A stretch of DNA of 14,629 nucleotides. Source: Helicobacteraceae bacterium (GTDB lineage: Bacteria; Campylobacterota; Campylobacteria; Campylobacterales; Helicobacteraceae). Positions 8,012 to 14,629 of the stretch are shown here, one piece after another; position 1 is the stretch's first letter, and every line of letters begins with the position of its first letter. The position numbers and the translations under genes were made by a program. The stretch spans positions 1-14,629 of the forward strand of contig JARHYY010000031.1 in NCBI GenBank assembly GCA_029258405.1. The letters are read 5' to 3'. The notes below the pieces were generated by a model. The model was not told the DNA's origin. It saw only the letters and a list, made by a program, of their open reading frames with translations, and did no database searches.

Positions 8012-8779
8012 ATGGAAATTGTATCACTGCTAACAGATGCAGGTGTGGCTAACTTCTTATTATTACTCCTTAGATTTGCTGGTGTTTTTGCTTTTTTTCC
8101 TTTTTTTGAGAATCAACTTATTCCTATAAGTGTACGCGGGGCGTTAATATTTTATATGACTATATTATTTTACCCCATTGTTCCACAACAAATTCCACCA
8201 TTAGAACCTATTGCATTTATTTTAGCGGGTCTTAGTGAAATTATGCTTGGGTTTTTAAGCTCTATATTTTTACAGGTAGTATTTGCCATGCTTAATTTTG
8301 GTGGTGAAACTATTAGTTTTAGCATGGGGCTTACAGTGGCTAGTGCTTTTGATCCTGTGTCTGGAGCACAAAAAGCTATTATTGGGCAGATTATTGCTAT
8401 GCTTGCACTGCTTATGCTCTTGGCTCTTGATTTTCATCATCTTATTTTAGAGTTTGTAGCCTTTTCTTTGCAGCATGTCCCTTTGGGTGGATTTGTATTT
8501 TCTGAAGATATTGTAACCTATCTCATTAAAGCATTTACGCATTTATTTCTCATGGGTTTTACGATGGCATTTCCTATACTTGCCTTAATATTGCTTTCAG
8601 ATATTATATTTGGCATGATCATGAAAACTCATCCGCAATTCAATCTTCTTGTTATAGGCTTTCCTGTTAAAATTTCAATAGCATTTGCTGTGCTTACGGT
8701 AATTTTGCCTGCTATTATTATTCATTTCAATAGGGAAATTCGCCTTGCTTTTGATGCCTTACAATTATTCTTTAAATAG
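8012..8779 (+). CDS. fliR: Flagellar export gate protein FliR
   Basis: FliR is a membrane core protein of the flagellar type III export gate, forming a helical pore with FliP and FliQ. The 255 residues are strongly hydrophobic, with segments at about 12-30, 40-58, 66-95, 120-140, 172-200 and 212-238. The conserved features FGGETISFSMGL near 96-107 and the late VIGFPVKI motif are visible. The length is normal. AGGGG lies just upstream of the ATG. It follows lolD by 7 nt in the rpsB transcription run, an unusual place for a flagellar gene with no other flagellar genes beside it. Its stop codon abuts that of the opposing lnt. Confidence 0.96.
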   Translation: MEIVSLLTDAGVANFLLLLLRFAGVFAFFPFFENQLIPISVRGALIFYMTILFYPIVPQQIPPLEPIAFILAGLSEIMLGFLSSIFLQVVFAMLNFGGETISFSMGLTVASAFDPVSGAQKAIIGQIIAMLALLMLLALDFHHLILEFVAFSLQHVPLGGFVFSEDIVTYLIKAFTHLFLMGFTMAFPILALILLSDIIFGMIMKTHPQFNLLVIGFPVKISIAFAVLTVILPAIIIHFNREIRLAFDALQLFFK

Positions 8780-10036
8780 CTAATAGGTATTTAAAAATGG
8801 GTTGATTACGATACTTTCAGCACCATTTGATGAATGGTAAATAATTGTTCCATGCTCTTTAGCTCGTGTGAGCATAACAATTTCTTGCAATGAGGGTTGT
8901 ATGCTAGGAGTAAACCAAGCATTGTTGCTTATGGCAATCATGTAGTCTGGATCATCGGCAAAAATTTTTTTCTGTGTTGCTTCATAGCATATTGCACTTC
9001 TAAAGTTAATGCCATCTATTTCAAAATCATATAAGGTAAAAACAGGTGGCTTTGAAAACTCGCCCCTATTTAAGTAATTTTCTAGCCATTTTTTTAAGAA
9101 AGAAGGCAGGGGCATATATTCACCAAAAGGAACAAGGATTTGCTTATCTGCATATTGCATTTCCCCTTTGTCAAAAAAATAATTTGTATTATACATCGCA
9201 TTTCCTTCTCTTCTTAGTGCACCAGTGATAATGCGGATTTCTTGACTAAGTTCAAATAAGGCGTGTAAAACTTTCTCATGCTCCTCTATGGGGAATAAAA
9301 AAGCTGTTTCAGGCAAAACAACAATATCTTTGCCTTCTTGTATGGCTTTTTTTATAAATTGAAAGTTTTCAGAGACAATTGTGCTTAAATATTGATTATC
9401 AGTTTTCATTTGTTGAGGGATATTTGTGCTCACTATTTCAATATTAAAATCATGCCAAGTATCTTGTATTTGACGAGGGAACACAAACAAAGAAAGCATG
9501 AGGGGTAAAATACTAAGCAATCGAAAGCTCCCTTTGCAATAAAGAAACAGAAATATGGCAAATAATATAAGCATGTATCCAAAAAGAGATACATTGAGTA
9601 TAGATGGTGCAAACATTATTTTAAAATCAAACCAATCAAAGCCAAAAGGAGCGATAAGGGGAAAAAATAATAAAAACATTGCTCTATATATTAAATTTTG
9701 AGTAAATAGAGCAATGTAAAATAAAGTACCGTAAAAAATACCTATGGCAATAATAGCTATAAAAATAAATCCATCGAGATCAAAAAAACGAAAGCTAAGA
9801 GGTATCCAGTAAAACCATGCAATACCTGTAAAAAAACCTAAGAAAAATCGATATTTTCTATTGCTCATTAAATAATAGCTTATTGCCATTAAGCCTAGCA
9901 CGGTAAAAGCCAAGCTATTTCTAATGCCGTAATGATAGAGGTAAATAAAAAGTGAAAGAGGGATTGCACCCAGCAATCCAAACAGCATGCGTACAAATAA
10001 ATTATTTGAAGTTAGAAAAACATAAGGGCGAGTCAA
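8780..10036 (-). CDS. lnt: Apolipoprotein N-acyltransferase
   Basis: Lnt adds the third acyl chain to the N-terminal cysteine of lipoproteins in the inner membrane, completing triacylation before Lol-dependent sorting. The 418 residues comprise about six to seven membrane helices (roughly 14-186) and a periplasmic nitrilase-like domain from about 197. The catalytic triad is E243 (LPETAF), K298 (DKQILVPFGEYMP) and C350 (AICYEA). The protein ends soon after HSSNGAESIVINP and lacks the C-terminal extension and last membrane helix of E. coli Lnt (512 residues). H. pylori Lnt is also short (about 425, from memory). The TTG start is favoured: AAAAGG lies 8 nt upstream, while the first ATG (codon 17) has no ribosome site and would clip TM1. 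The start overlaps the yajQ end by 35 nt. Confidence 0.95.
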   Translation of the reverse strand: MTRPYVFLTSNNLFVRMLFGLLGAIPLSLFIYLYHYGIRNSLAFTVLGLMAISYYLMSNRKYRFFLGFFTGIAWFYWIPLSFRFFDLDGFIFIAIIAIGIFYGTLFYIALFTQNLIYRAMFLLFFPLIAPFGFDWFDFKIMFAPSILNVSLFGYMLILFAIFLFLYCKGSFRLLSILPLMLSLFVFPRQIQDTWHDFNIEIVSTNIPQQMKTDNQYLSTIVSENFQFIKKAIQEGKDIVVLPETAFLFPIEEHEKVLHALFELSQEIRIITGALRREGNAMYNTNYFFDKGEMQYADKQILVPFGEYMPLPSFLKKWLENYLNRGEFSKPPVFTLYDFEIDGINFRSAICYEATQKKIFADDPDYMIAISNNAWFTPSIQPSLQEIVMLTRAKEHGTIIYHSSNGAESIVINPFLNTY

Positions 10037-10505
10037 TATCTGAACCTTTTAGGTAAGCAATTATAGCTTGTAATTCATCAATACTTTTAGATTTAAATCG
10101 TATTTCTGAACCTATGATTGTAAATGTTGCTTTAAACTGGGCTTTTTTCATAAGCTGTTGTAAATATTTAATATCTTCTGGACTTAAAGTGTCTTTAATG
10201 GTGTAAATAACACGCAAATTCCCGCCGCTAACAGTCTCGCGTTTCTCCTCATGGAGTGTTTTTAGGGATATATCGCGTTTGATAAGTTTAGAATCTAAAA
10301 TATCTTTTATTGCTTGTACTTTGTTGTCGCTTGATGCAGTAATGATAATGTTCTTGTTCTTTTCATCAAGTTCAATTTCTTTTATCTTATCTGCTTTAAA
10401 ATCATATCGAGTAAGTATTTCTTTCTTTGTCTGCTCTGTTGCATTTTTTAATTCTTGGACATTAACCTTAGCAGAAAGGTCAAATGTATGCTCTTTGGTT
10501 GCCAT
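10002..10505 (-). CDS. YajQ-family nucleotide-binding protein
   Basis: This is a cytoplasmic protein with two RNA-recognition-like alpha/beta folds. Family members bind cyclic di-GMP (Xanthomonas) or nucleotides and tRNA, but the role is not settled. The 167 residues align from the start with the family pattern and end with the conserved SDIDSPLCFSNFK, equivalent to the family's SDLDLPLQFxNFR tail. The length is normal (about 163). The ATG has AAGGAG about 10 nt upstream and a GAGG closer in. It leads a two-gene unit with lnt, and the overlap implies coupled translation. No link between YajQ and lipoprotein acylation is known to me. Confidence 0.93.
   Translation of the reverse strand: MATKEHTFDLSAKVNVQELKNATEQTKKEILTRYDFKADKIKEIELDEKNKNIIITASSDNKVQAIKDILDSKLIKRDISLKTLHEEKRETVSGGNLRVIYTIKDTLSPEDIKYLQQLMKKAQFKATFTIIGSEIRFKSKSIDELQAIIAYLKGSDIDSPLCFSNFK
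10045..10050 (-). promoter_or_regulatory. Ribosome binding site deciding the lnt TTG start
   Basis: AAAAGG on the minus strand lies 8 nt before the TTG at 10036 and within the 3' end of yajQ. The next in-frame ATG (9986-9988) is preceded by an A/T-rich stretch without purine clusters. This makes TTG the better start. Confidence 0.6.
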
Positions 10506-10558
10506 AGCCTCACTCTCCTTGAAGTTTTGTACTCAATAATTCTTTAATGTAAAAGCTT

Positions 10559-10567
10559 ATTCTATCA
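10559..10567 (-). promoter_or_regulatory. Extended -10 promoter for yajQ-lnt
   Basis: The minus strand reads TGATAGAAT, a TGn extension with a five-of-six match to TATAAT, about 53 nt before the yajQ ATG. A perfect TATAAT without TG lies further upstream at 10601-10606 on the same strand and is an alternative. Confidence 0.45.
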
Positions 10568-10609
10568 CAATACAATTAATTTTATGAGGAAATATAAGTT
10601 ATTATAGTG

Positions 10610-10615
10610 TAAAAT
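10610..10615 (+). promoter_or_regulatory. Candidate -10 element for the cvpA-lysS-glyA operon
   Basis: TAAAAT, preceded directly by TG, matches five of six -10 positions and lies in the divergent yajQ/cvpA spacer. It would place transcription start near 10622, leaving a leader of about 57 nt. TATAAG at 10593-10598 is an alternative. The assignment is weak. Confidence 0.3.
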
Positions 10616-10625
10616 TCGTTCTATA

Positions 10626-10667
10626 TTGCATTTGTTTTTTGCGTTGCATCTTTTTGATGTATTGCAT
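10626..10667 (+). repeat. Three TTGCAT copies at exact 18-nt spacing in the cvpA leader
   Basis: TTGCAT occurs at 10626, 10644 and 10662. The sequence between copies is T-rich but not otherwise conserved. The second copy begins a possible RNA hairpin (10645-10661): UGCAUC, a UUUUU loop, then GAUGUA, six pairs including one G-U, ending just before the AAGGAG ribosome site at 10668-10673. This could be a regulator site, a leader RNA fold, or chance. Confidence 0.45.
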
Positions 10668-10678
10668 AAGGAGTACTG

Positions 10679-11230
10679 ATGAGTGGTATCAACTATGTGG
10701 ACATTGCCCTAATTATTTTAATTGTTCTTTTAGGAATCAAGGGCATTGTTAATGGCTTAGTAAAAGAATTTTTTGGGCTTGTGGGTATTGTTGGTGGTGT
10801 TTGGGGTGCTTCTTTATATGCTAAAACTGCTGGTGCTTGGATAAGTCAAAATATTTATAATTTTAACAATGAGGCTTTGGTTTTTATTGTGGGTTTTGTT
10901 TGTGTTTTAGGTTTTATTTGGATATTAATGATAATTGTTTCTGAAATTACTTCTAAAATGGTAGGGGCTAGTGCATTAGGTCCAATTAATCGTTTTTTGG
11001 GTGTTCTTTTTGCTATGACAAAAGTCTTTTTTGTTATATCCATTATCCTTTATGCACTTTTTAATGTAGAGTTTATGCGAAAAACTATCGATAACTATAC
11101 AGAGGGAAGCACACTTTATCCTATTATGCTTCGTGCTGGAGCATACATTGTCCGCATTGACTCTGTGCAAAAAATAACACGAGATACGCGATTAAATATG
11201 AATGAGATTGAATTTTCACCAGAAAAGTAA
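10679..11230 (+). CDS. cvpA: CvpA-family inner-membrane protein
   Basis: This small membrane protein belongs to the family named for colicin V production in E. coli. Its molecular role is not established; envelope stress resistance has been reported for homologues. The 183 residues open with YVDIALIILIVLLGIKGIVNG, the family's usual first helix and turn, then helices at about 28-48, 66-90 and 103-128, and a hydrophilic C-terminus from about 130. ATG follows AAGGAG by 5 nt. It heads a tight operon: its stop codon overlaps the lysS ribosome site (TAAGGAG). The same neighbour order occurs in H. pylori (HP0181-HP0182, from memory). Confidence 0.88.
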   Translation: MSGINYVDIALIILIVLLGIKGIVNGLVKEFFGLVGIVGGVWGASLYAKTAGAWISQNIYNFNNEALVFIVGFVCVLGFIWILMIIVSEITSKMVGASALGPINRFLGVLFAMTKVFFVISIILYALFNVEFMRKTIDNYTEGSTLYPIMLRAGAYIVRIDSVQKITRDTRLNMNEIEFSPEK

Positions 11231-11238
11231 GGAGTAAT

Positions 11239-12735
11239 ATGGAATTTTTAGAGAACCAATATGTAAAGCAACGCATCAAGAAATCTACCGAATTATTTAA
11301 TCAAGGTATCAATCCTTATAGCAATAAATGCAAAAAATCTTTAAGTAACCAAGCTTTTTTGGATAAATATTGTTTTTTACTTCAAGCAGAGCATGAGGTT
11401 TCTCCAGATTCAAAAGAATTTCTTGCAGGAAGGATAAGATTTATTCGCCTAATGGGCAAGGCTGCTTTTATAAAGATTGAAGATGATAGTGGTATTGTGC
11501 AAATTTACTTAAGTTCTAATGATTTGGGTGATTATTTTGCGATTTTTAAAAAATATATCGAAGTGGGTGATATTGTTGCTGTTGAAGGATTCCCCTTTGT
11601 AACTAAAACAGGTGAGCTCACTATGCATGCACAAAATCTTGAGCTTTTAACTAAATCAATTGTCCCTTTGCCTGAAAAATATCATGGGCTAGTAGATATT
11701 CAGGCACGATATAGGCAGCGCTATTTAGATTGCATAATGAATAGTGATGTAAAAAAAATATTTAAAACAAGAAGTCAAATTATTAGTGCTATGCGTCATT
11801 TTTTTGAGCAAAAAGGCTTTTTAGAGGTAGAAACACCCATGATGCATCCTATCCCAGGAGGGGCAAATGCTAAACCATTTGTAACACATCATAATGCTCT
11901 TAATGTGGATAGATATTTACGAATAGCTCCAGAATTATATCTCAAAAGATTAATTGTAGGGGGATTTGAAGCTATTTTTGAAATTAATAGAAATTTTAGA
12001 AATGAAGGCATGGATTATTCACATAACCCAGAATTTACCATGACAGAGTTTTATTGGGCATATAAAAGGTATAATGATCTTATAGAGCTCACCAAAGAAC
12101 TTTTTGATTTTATTATTAAAACTCTACATATATCCCCAACCCTAAAAGGCGATAAGGGCATAATTGATATTACAAATTTTCGTACTATAACTTACAAAGA
12201 TGCACTTATTGATATAGGTAAAATTCCTAAGGATATTATTGAAGATGTTGATAAGCTTTATGAATATCTCATTTCAAATGGCATACAATTACAACCACAG
12301 ATAAAACAAGAAATTGGTAAATTACAAGCAGAAGCATTCGATGCTTTTGTGGAAGATAAATTGATACAACCAACTTTTGTTGTAGAATTTCCTGTTGCCA
12401 TAAGTCCGCTAGCAAGAAGAAATGATGTAGATAAGAAAATAGCCGATAGATTTGAGCTCTTTATTGATGGCAAAGAGATAGCCAATGGCTTTAGCGAGCT
12501 TAATGATCCACTTGATCAACTTGAACGCTTTAAGGCTCAAATGCGTGCAAGGGAACTTGGAGATGAAGAGGCACATGGAATGGATGAGGACTATGTACAT
12601 GCCCTTAGTTATGGTATGCCGCCAACTGCTGGAGAGGGAATAGGTGTAGATAGGCTTGTAATGCTTTTAACAGAGCAGCACTCAATTAAAGATGTGATAC
12701 TATTTCCCGCTCTTCGCCCCCAACATGAACACTAA
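11239..12735 (+). CDS. lysS: Lysyl-tRNA synthetase, class II
   Basis: This enzyme charges tRNA-Lys with lysine in the cytoplasm. The 498 residues hold an N-terminal OB-fold anticodon-binding domain (about 60-140; GRIRFIRLMGKAAFIKIED at 64-82) and a class II catalytic core. Motif 1 lies around 192-214 (FLEVETPMMHPIPGGANAKPF), motif 2 around 246-271 (FEINRNFRNEG ... EFTMTEFYWAY), and motif 3 around 464-478 (AGEGIGVDRLVMLLT). The length is normal for bacterial LysS. It lies 8 nt after cvpA and 16 nt before glyA. No T-box or leader control is visible because the gene is embedded in the operon. Confidence 0.98.
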   Translation: MEFLENQYVKQRIKKSTELFNQGINPYSNKCKKSLSNQAFLDKYCFLLQAEHEVSPDSKEFLAGRIRFIRLMGKAAFIKIEDDSGIVQIYLSSNDLGDYFAIFKKYIEVGDIVAVEGFPFVTKTGELTMHAQNLELLTKSIVPLPEKYHGLVDIQARYRQRYLDCIMNSDVKKIFKTRSQIISAMRHFFEQKGFLEVETPMMHPIPGGANAKPFVTHHNALNVDRYLRIAPELYLKRLIVGGFEAIFEINRNFRNEGMDYSHNPEFTMTEFYWAYKRYNDLIELTKELFDFIIKTLHISPTLKGDKGIIDITNFRTITYKDALIDIGKIPKDIIEDVDKLYEYLISNGIQLQPQIKQEIGKLQAEAFDAFVEDKLIQPTFVVEFPVAISPLARRNDVDKKIADRFELFIDGKEIANGFSELNDPLDQLERFKAQMRARELGDEEAHGMDEDYVHALSYGMPPTAGEGIGVDRLVMLLTEQHSIKDVILFPALRPQHEH

Positions 12736-12751
12736 TATTAAGGAATATTTT

Positions 12752-14002
12752 ATGGAATATGCAATACAACAAAGCGATAAAGAAATTTTTGAACTTATTA
12801 ATGCTGAACTTCATCGACAAAACACTGGATTAGAAATGATTGCGAGTGAAAATTTTACTTTTCCTAGTGTTATGGAGGCTATGGGCAGTGTTTTAACAAA
12901 TAAATATGCTGAAGGCTATCCCTATAAGAGATATTATGGTGGCTGTGAATTTGTTGATAGAATAGAAGAAATTGCTATTCAAAGAGCTAAAAAGCTTTTT
13001 AAATGTGAATTTGCCAATGTGCAGCCACATTCTGGCTCTCAAGCTAATGGGGCTGTTTATGCAGCCTTGCTAAAACCTTATGATAAGATTTTAGGTATGG
13101 ATTTAAGCCATGGAGGTCATCTTACGCATGGTTCTAAAGTAAGCTCTAGCGGGCAAACCTATCAAAGCTTTTTTTATGGTGTAGAACTTGATGGTAAAAT
13201 TAATTATGATAAGGTAGCCTATATTGCTGAAATAGTTAAGCCTCAAATTATTGTTTGTGGTTTTAGTGCTTATAGCAGAGAACTTGACTTTAAGCGTTTT
13301 AAAGAAATTGCTACAAGCGTCAATGCGTTACTTATGGGCGATATAGCCCATGTGGCTGGGTTGGTTGTTGCTGATGAATACCCCAATCCTTTTCCTTATT
13401 GTGATATTGTAACAAGCACAACACATAAAACACTAAGAGGACCAAGAGGCGGTATTATCCTCACAAATAATGAAGAGCTTGCCTCTAAAATCAATAAATC
13501 AATATTTCCGGGTATTCAGGGGGGTCCCCTCATGCATGTTATTGCAGCTAAAGCAGTAGGGTTTAGTGAAAATCTTAAGCCAGAATGGAAAATTTATGCG
13601 AAAAATGTCAAAATAAATGCTAAAATTATAGCCGAAGTTTTAATGCAAAGAGGGTATAATATTGTTAGTGGAGGAACAGATAATCATCTTCTTTTGCTCT
13701 CTTTGCTTGATAAGCCTTTTAGCGGAAAAGAAGCTGATAAGGCATTAGGTGCAAGTGGAATTACTGTTAATAAAAATACAGTGCCCGGAGAGATTCGTAG
13801 CCCATTTGTAACAAGTGGAGTTCGTATTGGAAGTGCTGCTTTAACATCAAGAGGCATGAAAGAAACTGAATTTAAATATATTGCTAACAAAATTGCAGAT
13901 GTACTTGAACATATTAATGATGCTCAATTCCATAGCAAGACAAAACAAGAAATTGAAGAGTTTTCTAAAAATTTTCCCATTTACACAAAAGCTTTTTTTT
14001 AG
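12752..14002 (+). CDS. glyA: Serine hydroxymethyltransferase
   Basis: This is a PLP enzyme that converts serine and tetrahydrofolate to glycine and 5,10-methylene-tetrahydrofolate, supplying one-carbon units. The 416 residues include YAEGYPYKRYYGG at 52-64, HSGSQAN at 93-99, GDIAHVAGL at 196-204 and the PLP lysine K226 in TSTTHKTLRGPRGG. They also include PGIQGGPLMH and the C-terminal RSPFVTSGVRIGSAALTSRG. The start is placed at 12752, with AAGGA 7 nt upstream; it matches the 416-residue H. pylori protein as I remember it. An in-frame ATG at 12725 lies inside lysS, lacks a good ribosome site and would add nine residues. The 3' end contains a run of eight T next to the stop codon. Confidence 0.97.
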   Translation: MEYAIQQSDKEIFELINAELHRQNTGLEMIASENFTFPSVMEAMGSVLTNKYAEGYPYKRYYGGCEFVDRIEEIAIQRAKKLFKCEFANVQPHSGSQANGAVYAALLKPYDKILGMDLSHGGHLTHGSKVSSSGQTYQSFFYGVELDGKINYDKVAYIAEIVKPQIIVCGFSAYSRELDFKRFKEIATSVNALLMGDIAHVAGLVVADEYPNPFPYCDIVTSTTHKTLRGPRGGIILTNNEELASKINKSIFPGIQGGPLMHVIAAKAVGFSENLKPEWKIYAKNVKINAKIIAEVLMQRGYNIVSGGTDNHLLLLSLLDKPFSGKEADKALGASGITVNKNTVPGEIRSPFVTSGVRIGSAALTSRGMKETEFKYIANKIADVLEHINDAQFHSKTKQEIEEFSKNFPIYTKAFF

Positions 14003-14035
14003 TAAAATAAAGATATTTATAGAGAGGTAGGCAGA

Positions 14036-14581
14036 ATGACTGTTAATACTATGGATTTGTCGCTTATAAAAATGATAAGTACTCATTATTGGCTAAAGCA
14101 ACCTGGTTTAGGGGAAAAGATTAAATATAATGGTCGAATTTTTTACAATAAATTTGAAAAAGTACAATCTCCCCTTACAAAGTCATTGATTCTTAAACAT
14201 CAACAAGGAGAAATTACTATTGCTCATTCTCTCATAGATGATAAAGAAATTGTAGAAAATATTGTATTTGATTATAATGGTTATAATGCTGACCGTTTTT
14301 GGCATAAGACACAACTTCTTTTAAGAGAAGAGGGTTTTATTAATTTTACTGCCTACACGACAAAAACAAAAGGACATTTACATCTTTATATACATAAAGG
14401 GCATACAGCTTTGCAAGAGGGCTTTCAGCTAGCCAAGATGCTTTCTTTAAAGCTTTCCCAAAAAATGCCTGTAGAATGGAAGATGTTTCCTAGCCCAGAT
14501 ATACCGCGTGAATTTAATATTCTTGCCCTGCCTTTTGAGGTTTTTAATAAAGAAAGAGGCTCATGGGCAAAACATATGTAG
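14036..14581 (+). CDS. Conserved hypothetical protein, HP0184/DUF1882 type
   Basis: The function is unknown. The 181-residue soluble protein has no signal peptide or membrane segment. It is assigned to the HP0184-like (DUF1882) family of Campylobacterota from its position directly after glyA and its general look; this is recall, not a search. Notable segments are FDYN at 78-81, a helix at about 84-98, TKGHLHLYIHKG at 111-122, an amphipathic helix at about 124-140, and SPDIPREFNILALPFEVF at 153-170. The order hydrophobic strand-D-x-(D/N), then KGxHxxx, then a late acidic/Pro segment is reminiscent of archaeo-eukaryotic primase-like domains, although the second acidic residue of the first motif is N81. 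ATG follows GAGAGG. It is 33 nt after glyA, probably in the same operon. Confidence 0.75.
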   Translation: MTVNTMDLSLIKMISTHYWLKQPGLGEKIKYNGRIFYNKFEKVQSPLTKSLILKHQQGEITIAHSLIDDKEIVENIVFDYNGYNADRFWHKTQLLLREEGFINFTAYTTKTKGHLHLYIHKGHTALQEGFQLAKMLSLKLSQKMPVEWKMFPSPDIPREFNILALPFEVFNKERGSWAKHM

Positions 14582-14615
14582 CAATTTTAATTAAGCGATT
14601 TAAGAAGGAGTGCAA

Positions 14616-14629
14616 ATGAGGAATAGAGA
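14616..14629 (+). CDS. Start of the next operon gene (truncated by window end)
   Basis: An ATG preceded by AAGGAG at 14605-14610 with 5-nt spacing opens a frame (MRNR...) that runs off the window 34 nt after the previous stop. The good ribosome site and operon-like gap support a real start. Only four complete codons are visible, so nothing can be said about the product. Confidence 0.55.

Noticed and set aside
12725..12751. Upstream ATG extending glyA into lysS
   Set aside because: It overlaps the lysS end, has no purine-rich site, and adds residues absent from the H. pylori protein as remembered. The ATG at 12752 has AAGGA.
13993..14000. Run of eight T at the glyA 3' end as a phase-variable tract
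   Set aside because: Slippage would change only the last few residues of a housekeeping enzyme, so a switching role is unlikely.

Overview
The window looks like chromosomal core sequence from a Campylobacterota bacterium, most likely a Helicobacter. The basis is its AT-rich composition, its extended -10 (TGnTATAAT-like) promoters without clear -35 boxes, and its proteins: a two-PDZ HtrA, a short Lnt, an HP0184/DUF1882-type protein, and a GlyA start and length that match the H. pylori protein as I remember it. The run lolD ... lnt ... cvpA-lysS-glyA-DUF1882 also resembles the H. pylori HP0179-HP0185 neighbourhood, again from memory. An enterohepatic Helicobacter is a reasonable guess, but the species cannot be fixed from sequence reading alone. 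I see no tRNA, rRNA, insertion sequence, prophage or CRISPR array, and no broken gene.

Left part, minus strand (1-5284). Four genes read leftward. First is yggS (PLP homeostasis), stop-to-start coupled to a fused two-cassette peptide-type ABC ATPase (YejF-like). Next is htrA, a periplasmic or secreted serine protease. Last is a methyl-accepting chemotaxis protein, cut by the window edge after its HAMP and linker region, which has its own extended -10 promoter. A perfect 18-nt palindrome lies between htrA and the chemoreceptor.

Middle, plus strand (5354-8779). A promoter and a leader of about 110 nt precede rpsB-tsf, the usual translation pair. These are followed with almost no gap by a LolD-type ATPase and the flagellar export protein gene fliR. 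A ribosomal operon thus appears to read into lipoprotein-sorting and flagellar genes.

Minus-strand pair (8780-10505). yajQ overlaps lnt (apolipoprotein N-acyltransferase) by 35 nt. lnt uses a TTG start and ends with its stop codon directly against that of fliR (TAG|CTA). LolD and Lnt both serve lipoprotein biogenesis, so functionally related genes sit on either side of fliR in convergent units.

Right part, plus strand (10506-14629). A 173-nt divergent spacer holds the yajQ promoter and a cvpA leader with three TTGCAT copies exactly 18 nt apart. The tight operon cvpA-lysS-glyA-DUF1882-(next gene) runs off the right end.

No clearly new system is present. The points most worth a second look are a possible primase-like motif pattern in the DUF1882 protein, the shortened Lnt C-terminus, the leaders of rpsB and cvpA, and the orphan YejF-like ATPase coupled to yggS.
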